A stretch of 64,000 nt of DNA from Pseudolabrys sp. (GCA_030655215.1 JAURVZ010000035.1:62001-126000); one strand, 5' to 3'; positions 42,141-51,111 are shown, numbered from the stretch's first letter. Numbers and translations: made by a program. The notes: generated from the sequence alone by a model not told the origin.

Positions 42141-42151
42141 ACAATGCAATG
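42141..42151 (+). repeat. 11-base direct repeat flanking the HEPN gene (right)
   Basis: ACAATGCAATG is identical to 40634-40644 in the same orientation. Confidence 0.4.
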
Positions 42152-42294
42152 CGACCACCATCTGCTTCAAGCCCTCACTCTCCCTGACTGCCTGTCTCTC
42201 AACCCGTTTGCCGCGATCACACCTCGTTCCATCGAACTGGACTCCCCGCCTTCGCGGGGATGACCGGCGGTGGATAACGCCCCCGCTGCCCCAC

Positions 42295-42403
42295 CTCCCC
42301 CTACCTAATCCTCTCCGCCCCATACGGCGCGAACCACGGCCGGTCATCGCCCAGACTCCGTATCCGCGGCCCATCCCACTGCCCGCGCTTCGTGCTCCGT
42401 CAA
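42295..42403 (-). pseudogene. relic of a terminase large-subunit 3' end
   Basis: On the minus strand this segment encodes KRGQWDGPRIRSLGDDRPWF and then APYGAERIR-stop. This is nearly identical in nucleotide and protein sequence to the C-terminus of the terminase at 46114-47457 (segment 46108-46220). About ten differences over 110 bases, plus a 3-base gap, separate the two. Nothing else of the terminase is present here; the similarity stops abruptly near 42403. It faces the same way as the intact gene, with the autotransporter between them. Confidence 0.8.
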
Positions 42404-42575
42404 CGATGAGCGGCGGAACTTTTCACGACCTTATGTGGGGTCCGCACTGTGACCAATTCGCATCGCAATCCGCCAATACGCCAAGTTCCGTCACGGTTTG
42501 TAAATTCCGACATAGACAGGACTGACGTACTGTTGTTGCTTTGCAACCGCAATTCATGCCGCGGGGCGGGGGCTT
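42404..42575 (+). promoter_or_regulatory. upstream region of autotransporter
   Basis: No coding region is visible in these 172 bases after the terminase relic. The stretch is of lower G+C than its surroundings and ends in GGGGCGGGGGCTT before ATG 42576. It presumably holds the autotransporter promoter, but no clear -35/-10 pair is seen. Confidence 0.3.
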
Positions 42576-45500
42576 ATGCGTATCCAGTGTTCTATGCGTC
42601 GCATGCGCGGCGTTGCGTTGCTGTTGAGTTCGACCGCTCTGGCCAGTCTGGTTCTGACGCATGCTGCGACGGGCCGCGAGGCGCTGCCGCCCTTGCCCGC
42701 GGCGATCAAAGCCAAGCCAGCCAAAAAGGCTGCATCGCTTTCCGCTGAAATCGACAAAGCCATTCGCGCCTCGGCGCTGGCCGGGAAGAACGGCCTGATC
42801 GCCGGTCTGTTCGACACGGTGCAGAAGGCGCCCGAGCAGCGCACAGCGGCACTTCACCTGGCGACAACGCTTGCGCCCGAACACAAACGCGACCTGATCA
42901 CCGCTGCCGACCTCGGTGTGCTGTTGAACGGTCAGCGGCTGGTGCTGGCGCCGAATGCCGCGCAGGTCATGGCCGGGCAATCGGGCGCGGCCGCGGCGCC
43001 CGTATCGGCGCCGGTCTACGCCCCACTGGCCAATAATCCGTCGCCGAACCTGCCCAATCCGCTGCCGCATGTGAATGATCAAACGTGGAATCGCACGATG
43101 ATCGGCGCCGGCGTTGCCCACGGCCTCGGCTTCACCGGCGCCGGCGTCACCGTTGCCGTCGGTGACTCAGGGTTCGACATCAACAATGCCGCTTTGGTCA
43201 ACAGGCTCGATCTGACGCGCGCCAAGAACTACATCATCAACAACGCGAACACCGCCTACGATCCGGCATTTGTCGGCCTCCAGTCGAACACTGATATCCA
43301 CGGCAGCCACGTTTCCGGAATCATCGCCGCCGAGAAATTCGACAATGTGGACATGTACGGCATCGCCCACAACGCCAGGATTGTGCCGATCAGGGTCATC
43401 CTTGCCGGACCGCCTGCGCCGAACGCCGAGTATGCGGACGAGGTGATCGAGCCGACGCGCGACGCTTTGAATTACTTCACGTCGCTCAACAACGTCATGG
43501 TCTACAATGCCAGCTACGGGCCGTCCCTGCCCAATGGCACGCCGCCGCAATCGGTCTGGACGCTGCGCAACACCACTGCCGAATACGGCGCCGCGCTCGG
43601 CGCCCTGCAGGCCGGCAAGATCATCGTCGCCGCCGCCGGCAATTCGCGCGAGGCGCATCCGACCGCCGCGCGCAACCCGGCGGGCCTCGCCTTGATGCCG
43701 TTCATCAATCCGAGTCACAATAACCTCGGCGTCTATACCGATGGCGGCAACAATCTCGATTTCTCCGCTCTCCAAAACCAGAGCGGGCAGATCATCAGCG
43801 TCATGGCGGTCGCCGCGTCCAAGCGCGCCGCCACCTATTCGAACCTCTGCGGCGTGACGGCGAGCTGGTGCGTCGCGGCGCCGGGCGGCGACACGCCGTT
43901 CGATCGCGGCGTCTATTCGACCGTTCCGCTGAACACCTATGGCTTCACCGAAGGCACATCGATGGCCGCGCCGGCCGTATCGGGCGCCATCGCCGTGCTG
44001 ATCAGTGCCTTCCCGACCTACACCGCGCAGGACCTGGCGCATCTCCTATTCTCGACCACGGAAGATCTCGGCGCGCCGGGCATTGACGGTGTCTTCGGCC
44101 ACGGCTTGATCCGCCTCGATCGCGCCGTCGCCGGCCCGACATCGCTCGCCGCCGGCGCTGCGGTCAACGTCGCCCAGGACACGACAACGTATTGGAGCAA
44201 GCCGCTCATCACGTCGGGCGCCTTCAGCAAAACCGGCGAAGGCATCCTCACCATTTCCGGCAAGACCTTTGCCGATGGCAATGTCAGTGTCGCGGACGGC
44301 ACGCTCGCGGTTGACGGTTCGCTGCTGCTCGGCGCCAACCGTCTGACCATTGATGCGCCCGGCACATTGGCCGGCTTCGGCACCGTGACCGGCAACACCA
44401 CGATCAACGGCACGCTGTCCCCCGGCCAGATGGGCAACATCGCCGACCTGATTGCCAACAACGTCGCGCCGCCGGGCTCGGAGCTGACCGGTAACTCGAT
44501 CGGCATTCTGACATTCAAGGGCAATGTCTCTCTGGCCGCCACGGCGACAACGCGCATCGACATTGATGGCAATTTGCAAACGAATGGCGGCCCCGGCACG
44601 TTCGACCGCATTGTCGTCTCCGGCGCCGACAATGTGTTCACCGCCAATGGCGCGCTGACGCCGATCCTGACGGACAGCGTCGGCACGGTCAGCGGCTACA
44701 TCCCGGCGATCGGCACCAGCTTCGCCTTCGTGCAGGCGACCGATGGCGCGCGCACCGCCGGCGCTTTCAGCTCGCTGCTGCAGCCGGTCGCCAGCCTGCC
44801 GGCGAATGGCCGCTTCGACGTGATCTACAAGCCGACCTCGATCACGCTGGCGGTCACGCCGTCCAGCTTCGCCGGTGTGACCGGCGGCAACGCCGGCAAC
44901 GGCGCGACCGCTGTCGCCGGCATCATCGACGCCAACCGCCCGGCTCCCGGCGCGATGCCCTCCGCCAGCCTCAAGCAACTCTATGACGCGCTCTATGCGC
45001 TGAACGCGCCGTCGCAGTTCAGCACCGCGGTCAGCCAGTTGTCCGCGCCCGGTCAGACGGCCATCACCAGCGGGTCAATGGGCGCGTTCCAGGGCTTCAT
45101 GGGATCGATCAGCGAACGCCAGGATGCGCTGACCAGCGGCACGCAGGTCGCGCAGGACGGCACGGCGCAATCGGCATCGCTCGCTTATGGCGGCAAGGAT
45201 GTCAGCGCCGTCGCGTCGCAAGCGGCGAGCGCCTTCGCCGGCGTCGATGCGGCGCCGCCGGCCGCGAGCGGCTGGAGCGTCTGGGGCCAGGGCTTCGGCC
45301 GCTGGAGCAGCGTCGGCAATACGGCGACGCAACCGGGCTCGACCAGCACCGGCGGCGGCTTCACCGTCGGCGCCGACACCACACTGGCCAACGATCTCGT
45401 CGGCGGCGTCGCCTTCGGCTATGCGCGCACCGCCAGCCACTCGGCCGGCACGCGCGCGACATCGGACAGCTACACCGGCGCGCTTTACGCCAGCTGGACA

Positions 45501-46079
45501 CCGGGCAACGCCGTGTTCGATCTGCGCGCCGCGGCCGGTCCGTCAAATATCCGCACCAGCCGCGATGTCCTGCTGGCTCCTTCCGCCATCCAGGGCGAGA
45601 CCAACGGTGTCGGCGCCGGCGTCAGTGTCGAAGGCGGCTATCGCATCCGCATGGGCGATGTCGTCGTCAAGCCTTTCGCCGGGCTGGCCTGGCAGGGCTT
45701 CCGCCGCGACGGCTATACGGAATCGCAACAGCCGATCGGCCTCGTTTTCCCGTCGCAATATTTCGAGAAGGTCACCAGCACGCTCGGCGTTGCGCTCAGC
45801 CAGACGACACGCTTCGGCAATGGCGCGACGCTGATGCCGGAATTCAAGCTCGGCTGGGGCCATGACTGGCGCGACACGACTTTGGTGAGCCAGGCGGCCT
45901 TGCTCGATTCATCCTTCACGACAAACGGCGCGGAGCCGGGCCGCGACGCGGCGCTGGTCGGCTTCAAACTGTCGGGATGGACGCAGAGCAACTTCCGGCT
46001 GTTCACCGCGTATAACAGTGAATTCCGCAGCAATGCCTGGAGCCATCAATTGTCCGGCGGCGCGCGTTATACGTGGTGA
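42576..46079 (+). CDS. autotransporter serine protease (S8 subtilase passenger)
   Basis: The 1167-residue type Va secretion protein has a signal sequence (about residues 8-34), a propeptide-like region, and an S8 subtilase domain with Asp197 (VAVGDSGFD), His242 (DIHGSHVSG) and Ser462 (EGTSMAAPAVSGA). A beta-helix-type passenger region follows (autotransporter-associated repeat around GAFSKTGEGILTISGKT), then a C-terminal autotransporter beta-barrel of about 280 residues ending in the aromatic signature GGARYTW. The protease is exported and displayed or released at the cell surface, and may act on other surface proteins or host molecules. It lies between a terminase gene and a relic of that gene's 3' end. 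Confidence 0.93.
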   Translation: MRIQCSMRRMRGVALLLSSTALASLVLTHAATGREALPPLPAAIKAKPAKKAASLSAEIDKAIRASALAGKNGLIAGLFDTVQKAPEQRTAALHLATTLAPEHKRDLITAADLGVLLNGQRLVLAPNAAQVMAGQSGAAAAPVSAPVYAPLANNPSPNLPNPLPHVNDQTWNRTMIGAGVAHGLGFTGAGVTVAVGDSGFDINNAALVNRLDLTRAKNYIINNANTAYDPAFVGLQSNTDIHGSHVSGIIAAEKFDNVDMYGIAHNARIVPIRVILAGPPAPNAEYADEVIEPTRDALNYFTSLNNVMVYNASYGPSLPNGTPPQSVWTLRNTTAEYGAALGALQAGKIIVAAAGNSREAHPTAARNPAGLALMPFINPSHNNLGVYTDGGNNLDFSALQNQSGQIISVMAVAASKRAATYSNLCGVTASWCVAAPGGDTPFDRGVYSTVPLNTYGFTEGTSMAAPAVSGAIAVLISAFPTYTAQDLAHLLFSTTEDLGAPGIDGVFGHGLIRLDRAVAGPTSLAAGAAVNVAQDTTTYWSKPLITSGAFSKTGEGILTISGKTFADGNVSVADGTLAVDGSLLLGANRLTIDAPGTLAGFGTVTGNTTINGTLSPGQMGNIADLIANNVAPPGSELTGNSIGILTFKGNVSLAATATTRIDIDGNLQTNGGPGTFDRIVVSGADNVFTANGALTPILTDSVGTVSGYIPAIGTSFAFVQATDGARTAGAFSSLLQPVASLPANGRFDVIYKPTSITLAVTPSSFAGVTGGNAGNGATAVAGIIDANRPAPGAMPSASLKQLYDALYALNAPSQFSTAVSQLSAPGQTAITSGSMGAFQGFMGSISERQDALTSGTQVAQDGTAQSASLAYGGKDVSAVASQAASAFAGVDAAPPAASGWSVWGQGFGRWSSVGNTATQPGSTSTGGGFTVGADTTLANDLVGGVAFGYARTASHSAGTRATSDSYTGALYASWTPGNAVFDLRAAAGPSNIRTSRDVLLAPSAIQGETNGVGAGVSVEGGYRIRMGDVVVKPFAGLAWQGFRRDGYTESQQPIGLVFPSQYFEKVTSTLGVALSQTTRFGNGATLMPEFKLGWGHDWRDTTLVSQAALLDSSFTTNGAEPGRDAALVGFKLSGWTQSNFRLFTAYNSEFRSNAWSHQLSGGARYTW

Positions 46080-46113
46080 TGGCTTTGTTGAGCTTGCCTT
46101 CGTAGGGCTCCCC

Positions 46114-47457
46114 CTACCTGATCCGCTCCGCCCAATACGGCACGAACCACGGCCGGTCGTCACCGAGACTCCGTATCCGCGGCCCGTCCCACTGCCCGCG
46201 CTTCGTCAGCTCCGTCACCGCCCAGACCAGCGCGTCCAGACGGTCCGGCGAACGCCCGCCCGACAGGCCGCCCGATCCGAAATCGCACATCTCGTCCTCG
46301 AGCAGCGGCATAGGCTGGCCCACATGCTTCACCTTGCCCTGCGCATACATCGCCGCCACCGGCTCGGCGCGCAGCCACTTGCCGCGCCGCGCATGCACGC
46401 TCTTCACCGGCACGGAAGCGTCCACCTGCTTCAACACAGCGCTCACCATGTCGCCGCCCATATTGACCTCGGCGACAATCGCGTCCGCCTCAAGCCGCCG
46501 GTACAAGGCAACAGCGCGCGATGCCCAGACGTCAGGCTGCAAGCCTTGCGCGCTCGCATCCTCCAGCACATAGACCGCGCCTTCCTCGGTGATGCCGGCA
46601 GCAACAATGCCGCAAGCATCCGAGCCCGGCCGCGCCGAGCCCGGCGGATCGACACCGATGACAATGCGCGCCAGTGAAGGCGCCGCATCGACGCGGCACG
46701 CTTCGATAACGGCGCGCGTCCACAAGGCATCCGGCCGGTCCTCGATGATCTCGCCGTCGATCTCCTGCCGCCCGAGCCGCGTGCCGGCATAGCGGCCGAT
46801 CACCGCTTCGATGAAAGCGGGCGACAGATTGGCGGCGTTGCTATGGGTCGAGGCGCGCGTCACCGCGGTGCGCGGATCGGCAACCAGCCGCTTGATCAAG
46901 GTGATCGGCTTCGGCGTCGTGGTGATGAGCTGGCGCGGATGCGGGCCGAGACGCAAACCGAATTGCAGATTGTCGAAGGTCTCGTCCGGCGTGCGCCACT
47001 TCGCGAGCTCGTCGCACCAGGCGGCGTCGAATTGCGGCCCGCGCAATTGCTCGGGATCGTCGGCGGAGAAGGCGGTCGCCACCGCGCCGTTCGGCCATTC
47101 GAGACGCCGCCGTGTCGAGGTCCAAGTCGGCCGCTCAAAGCGCGGCGCCTGCGAAAGGATGCCGGACGGCCCTTCGATCATCACTTCGCGCGCATCATGC
47201 GCCGTCTCGCCGACAAGCGCGATGTGCAGCGAACGCTGCTCGGCATAAGGCTTCGCGCCCATCGCTTGCGAGTGTACCCATTCGGCGCCGGCGCGCGTCT
47301 TGCCGGCGCCGCGGCCGCCCAGCATCAGCCATGTCGTCCACGGCCCGCCATTATTGGCGTGAAGCGGCGGCTCCTGATGCGCATGGGCGCAGACGATGAA
47401 GGTCTCATGCAACGCCTGCCTCTCGTTCGGCGTCAGGCTCGCCAAAAGCGTCCGCAT
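46114..47457 (-). CDS. phage/GTA-type terminase large subunit
   Basis: The 447-residue packaging ATPase/nuclease shows Walker A GGRGAGKT (residues 47-54), a Walker B-like AAWCDELAKW, the coupling segment LITTTPKP, and RNase H-like nuclease Asp residues in VIGVDPPGS and the late PDRLDALVWA. This is the terminase type found in alphaproteobacterial gene transfer agents and related prophages. ATG 47457 is chosen (MRTLLASLTPNERQAL), overlapping the upstream gene by 53 bases; longer frames add residues read from that gene's other frame. The portal, protease and capsid genes that should follow are absent, so it is an orphan. Confidence 0.88.
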   Translation of the reverse strand: MRTLLASLTPNERQALHETFIVCAHAHQEPPLHANNGGPWTTWLMLGGRGAGKTRAGAEWVHSQAMGAKPYAEQRSLHIALVGETAHDAREVMIEGPSGILSQAPRFERPTWTSTRRRLEWPNGAVATAFSADDPEQLRGPQFDAAWCDELAKWRTPDETFDNLQFGLRLGPHPRQLITTTPKPITLIKRLVADPRTAVTRASTHSNAANLSPAFIEAVIGRYAGTRLGRQEIDGEIIEDRPDALWTRAVIEACRVDAAPSLARIVIGVDPPGSARPGSDACGIVAAGITEEGAVYVLEDASAQGLQPDVWASRAVALYRRLEADAIVAEVNMGGDMVSAVLKQVDASVPVKSVHARRGKWLRAEPVAAMYAQGKVKHVGQPMPLLEDEMCDFGSGGLSGGRSPDRLDALVWAVTELTKRGQWDGPRIRSLGDDRPWFVPYWAERIR

Positions 47458-48499
47458 CTGTCCGGCTTGCGAGGAAGTTTTCAATGCGCTGCGCAAGCGC
47501 TTCACAAAATGCATCGGTGTCGGCGGGCGCGGTATAACTGTCGCTGATGGTGTCATGGCTCTGTCCCGGTTGCGCGGCGCGCAGCCGCTGCAGTTTGTTG
47601 AAGGCTTCGGTGAGAATGCTGATGCCGCGCGCAACGGCGAGATATTGCGTCGGCTTGAGTTTGCCGTCGCAGCGCATCACCTCGAACTCGTCCAGGTGCG
47701 CCATCACGACGCGAATAAAGCGGGCGATGTTTTCTTCCTTCTCCCCTCCCCCCGCGAGCGCTACCTGTTCCCCTCCCCCCGCGCGCCCTTCGCGCGGTGG
47801 GGAGGGGTTAGGGGTGGGGGGCGACAGTGGTTGCGGTCCGGAAGGCGCTTGCGATGTCGAAGAAGCTTCCCCCCCCCCCGCTTCGTCTCGCTGATGCTCG
47901 TCGAAGCGACCCTCCCCACCGCCATAGCGCGTCGAAGACGCGCGTAGCCGCGCTGATGGCGGGGGGAGGGAAAGAAGAAGCAACTCAGCTTTCATCCCCG
48001 CCTCCAACGCCTCCACCTCGGCCAACAACTTCGCCATCGGCGGCAGATCCCGCGGCGGCGCAACGAACCGCACCCATCCCTCGCGCAACGCCATGCGCCG
48101 GATCACCGATTCATCGACACCGCAATCCGCCGCGATGCTGCTGCCGAATTCCTCAGTCTGCTCAAACCGCCGCCGCGCATCGGCCTGCAATTCAGGCGAC
48201 AGCTTGGTCCGCATCGGCGATGGCGTGCCGATCACCGGCCCGCCTTTGCGCTTGGGCGTCGCGCGGCACGTTCCGCTGTGCCCCCTCTCCCCATCGGGGA
48301 GAGGGTTGGGGTGAGGGGGACTAGGTTCATCGATGGTGCGTAACCCCTCACCCGGATCGCTCTCGCGATCCGACCTCTCCCAATGGGAGAGGTGAAGAGA
48401 CTGCGTTTCGACGCTTGTTGCCTGCATCGAACCTTGGCGCGCGGACGCGCCCTCGCCGCGCGCGGACGCGCGCTTTGCCGTCGCCAATTTCTTGGCCAT
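47405..48499 (-). CDS. small-terminase/GTA gp1-like protein with in-frame palindromic insertions
   Basis: The 364-residue frame starts at ATG 48499 with GGAG upstream. Recognisable parts are the N-terminal MAKKLATAKR, a helix-turn-helix-like region (LSPELQADARRRFEQTEEFG, VIRRMALREGW) and a C-terminal helical part with IARFIRVVMAHLDEFEVM. Between them lie two stretches that are translated intergenic-type repeats: residues about 37-75 (ESDPGEGLRTIDEPSPPHPN) and about 155-235 (RYGGGEGRFDEHQRDEAGGG and SPPTPNPSPPREGRAGGGE). The frame stays open through both. A GTA gp1-like role upstream of the large terminase is inferred from position. It could be non-functional because of the insertions. Confidence 0.68.
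   Translation of the reverse strand: MAKKLATAKRASARGEGASARQGSMQATSVETQSLHLSHWERSDRESDPGEGLRTIDEPSPPHPNPLPDGERGHSGTCRATPKRKGGPVIGTPSPMRTKLSPELQADARRRFEQTEEFGSSIAADCGVDESVIRRMALREGWVRFVAPPRDLPPMAKLLAEVEALEAGMKAELLLLSLPPPSARLRASSTRYGGGEGRFDEHQRDEAGGGEASSTSQAPSGPQPLSPPTPNPSPPREGRAGGGEQVALAGGGEKEENIARFIRVVMAHLDEFEVMRCDGKLKPTQYLAVARGISILTEAFNKLQRLRAAQPGQSHDTISDSYTAPADTDAFCEALAQRIENFLASRTDADAFGEPDAEREAGVA
47738..47985. repeat. palindromic repeat cluster inside the small-terminase-like gene
   Basis: It includes the inverted pair CCCCTCCCCCCGCG...CGCGGTGGGGAGGGG near 47773-47808, and a CCCTCCCCACCGCC...GGGGGGAGGG set near 47910-47970. It is the same family as the intergenic copies at 48275-48400 and 57665-57800, but is read in frame here. 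Confidence 0.65.
48275..48400. repeat. palindromic repeat inside the 5' part of the small-terminase-like gene
   Basis: CCCCCTCTCCCCATCGGGGA and CGACCTCTCCCAATGGGAGA hairpins are joined by a TCACCCGGATCGCTCTCGCG palindrome. The translation gives the PSPPHPNPLPDGERG-type peptide well known as a read-through of such repeats. Confidence 0.7.
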
Positions 48500-48815
48500 G
48501 ACGAAACTCCGGAAGTCTGTGATGTGTTTGAAAACCCGCCGCTGCGCCTCAGGCGCAGATCGCGAGCCTGTCCTAAACTTAGCCTAGGAGCGTCACGCTG
48601 TCACGGACTATTTACCCGGCCAAATATGCCCTGCCAGCAGTAGGCGTGATGGGCGGGCACGCTGGAAGATGGTGCGCACCCTCTCCTGCACCTCTCTCGT
48701 AGGGAGAGGTCGCCTTCCGAAGCACTGGCAAAGGCAGGAATTACAGGGCATCGAGCCCCCCGGGCTCATCGCCCTGGGTTGCGCCAGCTTTTTGCCGTGG
48801 CGGACATCCGCTCGC
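48500..48815. other. intergenic region with repeat fragments
   Basis: No gene is seen. It contains a CACCTCTCTCGTAGGGAGAGGT hairpin trimmed at 48689-48710, and a CCGGGCTCATCGCCC hairpin near 48758-48775 that resembles the terminators at 38851 and 39797. Confidence 0.4.
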
Positions 48816-49498
48816 TCAATCCCTTGCCATGGCAGCCGCGAACCTCCGCTCCAGATCAAGGTAGACGTCGTCGGCGACATCGTAGATGACCTTGACGATC
48901 CTGCCGCCGGAGAACGAGAAGCGCGGCTTGTAAGCAGCACTGACCGCATCGCCGCTGTCATAGCCGACCGCCAGCCCCTCGCCCGCCAGTCCGTAATGGC
49001 CGGTCTGCACGCGGAAGTCGCCGCTGTCGGCAACGTTCTCGCCGACATAGAGAGCCATTCGGCCTAGCGCCTCGTGGTTCTTGCCAATCTTGTCCTTGAT
49101 GAACTCGACGCCGACAATGTGCTTGCCGAGCTTCGGCGCGTCGCATGTCAGACGCTGTTCGGGTGGGATGCCGCAGGAAATCCGACAGCCGACTCCGAGA
49201 TTGTGCCGAAGCCGTTCTGGTGGTGATTGCGGCCGGTGAGAAAAGTCGAGCGCGTCGGCGAGCACACCGAGGTCGTATGCCACTGCGTGTAGGTCAGGCC
49301 GTTCTTAGCGAGCCGGTCGAGCGTCGGCATCTCGATGCGCCCGCCGTAAGGCGACCATGCGGCCTGCCCGGTGTCGTCATAGAGGATCACGAGGACGTTA
49401 GGCGCGTCCTTCGGCGCCTTGGTTTGCAGAAAGGCATCCCAGTCCGGCTTCGAGTCGCGGATGTCGAGCTTGATCGTACCCTTGAACTCTTTCGCCAT
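48816..49498 (-). pseudogene. arylsulfatase pseudogene with internal deletion
   Basis: From ATG 49498 the first about 108 codons encode a sulfatase N-terminus: VLVILYDDTGQAAWSPYGG (metal-binding Asp pair) and the formylglycine motif CSPTRSTFLTG, then ISESAVGFP. Just after this the frame ends at 49148. In another frame a typical arylsulfatase C-terminus resumes (APKLGKHIVGVEFIKDKIGK to the stop at 48816). About 500 residues, including the rest of the catalytic domain, are missing, and the two parts are out of frame. It is therefore a decayed gene with an internal deletion and no expected activity. Confidence 0.82.
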
Positions 49499-49671
49499 GG
49501 TGCTGTCCTCTGCCTGTCGAAGCCGCGCCTGACGAACAGGCTAACGCGCGCGAATTGAGCTTGTGTATTGGACCACAGTCCAATTCGACAGCGTCCCGCT
49601 AGATCTTACCTTCGAACGACATTTTTCCCCGGCATGCGGAATACAAACTCAGGTCGATACGGAGAGAGCTC

Positions 49672-51111
49672 ATGGACCGGATTGTCAAAGTGCTCCGGCT
49701 GGTTTCATTCAGCGTTCTGTTCACAACCAGCGGCAGTCTTGCGCAGGATTACGAATTCAAGGGCGGATACCCGACGCCGGAAACAGTGAAGCGCGCTTAC
49801 GAAGACGCCGATCTTGCGCGGGCGATACAGGCATACAAATTCTTTTACCCTACAGTCTCGTTTGAGGGGACATGGCGGGGCAATTTAAAAGAAGGCGCTG
49901 TCGTCAACAGCGTCTTTCCGTTACTGGAGGGTTCTCCTAACCAAATCGTGTTCACGCCAAATTCCGACACCCCTTATGCCGGCCTTCCACTTGATCTGAG
50001 CAAAGGGCCGATTGTCATCGACATACCGCCCGGTCCTATCATGGGTGCCGCCAACGATCTCAATCAGCGGTGGGTTTCCGATCTGGGTCTTCCGGGTCCC
50101 GATGCCGGCAAAGGCGGCAAGCACCTGCTCATCGGTCCCGAATTCAAAGGGAATATCCCTGCGGGCTATTTTGCCGCGAGAGCAACGACCAACCGCGTGC
50201 TTGTGCTTATCCGCGCGATACCGCCCGGAGGCGATAATAACAAGGCCAACGCCCTGATCCAAACCGTGAAGGCCTATCCGCTATCCAAAACCGCGGGTTG
50301 GAAAGAGCCGACATGGAAGAGACTGCCTGGAGGAGATTTCACGCCACTCCGCTGGGAGACTAACTTTCAATATTGGCAGGTACTGAAGGACATTATCGAC
50401 CTTGAACCGGCCTATGAGGCTTATCGCTCTTACTACGGCGAGCTCGCCGGGCTTGGCATCGTGAAGGATCAACCTTTTGCCCCAGACGAGCGAATGACGG
50501 GAATCCTTGAAAAGGCCGCAGCCATGGCCAATGCTCAGATGCGAGTGCAGTCGTTTGCCGACCGGCGCGCGGATCGCGTCGCTTGGAAGGATCGAAAATG
50601 GGAATGGGCGACCTTGCGTCCGGAGAATGGCACGTTTGATTTGCCGACTTACAAGGATCTCGATGCGCGCGCAAAGTGGTTCTATCAGGCGCAAGTCGAG
50701 TCCCCCGCGATGTTCCGACGCTCTGCGGGTGCGGGCTCCCTCTACTGGCTTGGAACACGCGACAGGAGTGGCGCCTATCTCGATGGAGGCAGGATGTACA
50801 AGCTGACAGTGCCGCAGCCTGCGCCGGCTAAGCTGTTCTGGTCCGTGACGGTTTATGATGCGCGCACACGCTCGGAGATTGCAACTGATCAAGGGCACGC
50901 TGCGCTGCGGTCTCTATTTGAGTTGAAGGACGTGTCGAAGACTGGCGACGTCGAGCTTTATTTCGGCCCAACTGCACCTCCTGGCAAGGAGAAGCAGTGG
51001 ATCAAAACCATCCCTGACCAAGGGTGGTTCGTGTACTTCCGTATATACGGCCCGGAACAGGCCGCTTTTGATGGAAGCTGGAAACCCGGCGATTTCGAAG
51101 TGGCGAATTGA
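49672..51111 (+). CDS. DUF1254/DUF1214 domain protein, secreted
   Basis: The 479-residue protein has a signal peptide (cleavage near LAQ-DY) followed by an N-terminal DUF1254 region (LARAIQAYKFFYPTVSFEGT, NQIVFTPNSDTPYAGLPLDL) and a C-terminal DUF1214 region (AGAGSLYWLGTRDRSGAYLD, KLFWSVTVYDARTRSEI, YFGPTAPPGKEKQW). Such proteins are periplasmic or exported and of unknown biochemical function. GGAGAG precedes ATG 49672. Its G+C looks lower than the core genes (many A/T third positions), in line with the accessory nature of the 40-51 kb stretch. Confidence 0.9.
   Translation: MDRIVKVLRLVSFSVLFTTSGSLAQDYEFKGGYPTPETVKRAYEDADLARAIQAYKFFYPTVSFEGTWRGNLKEGAVVNSVFPLLEGSPNQIVFTPNSDTPYAGLPLDLSKGPIVIDIPPGPIMGAANDLNQRWVSDLGLPGPDAGKGGKHLLIGPEFKGNIPAGYFAARATTNRVLVLIRAIPPGGDNNKANALIQTVKAYPLSKTAGWKEPTWKRLPGGDFTPLRWETNFQYWQVLKDIIDLEPAYEAYRSYYGELAGLGIVKDQPFAPDERMTGILEKAAAMANAQMRVQSFADRRADRVAWKDRKWEWATLRPENGTFDLPTYKDLDARAKWFYQAQVESPAMFRRSAGAGSLYWLGTRDRSGAYLDGGRMYKLTVPQPAPAKLFWSVTVYDARTRSEIATDQGHAALRSLFELKDVSKTGDVELYFGPTAPPGKEKQWIKTIPDQGWFVYFRIYGPEQAAFDGSWKPGDFEVAN

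Noticed and set aside
40634-42151. Insertion sequence or transposon around the HEPN gene
   Set aside because: No transposase and no terminal inverted repeats at the direct-repeat boundaries were seen; only the short direct repeats remain.
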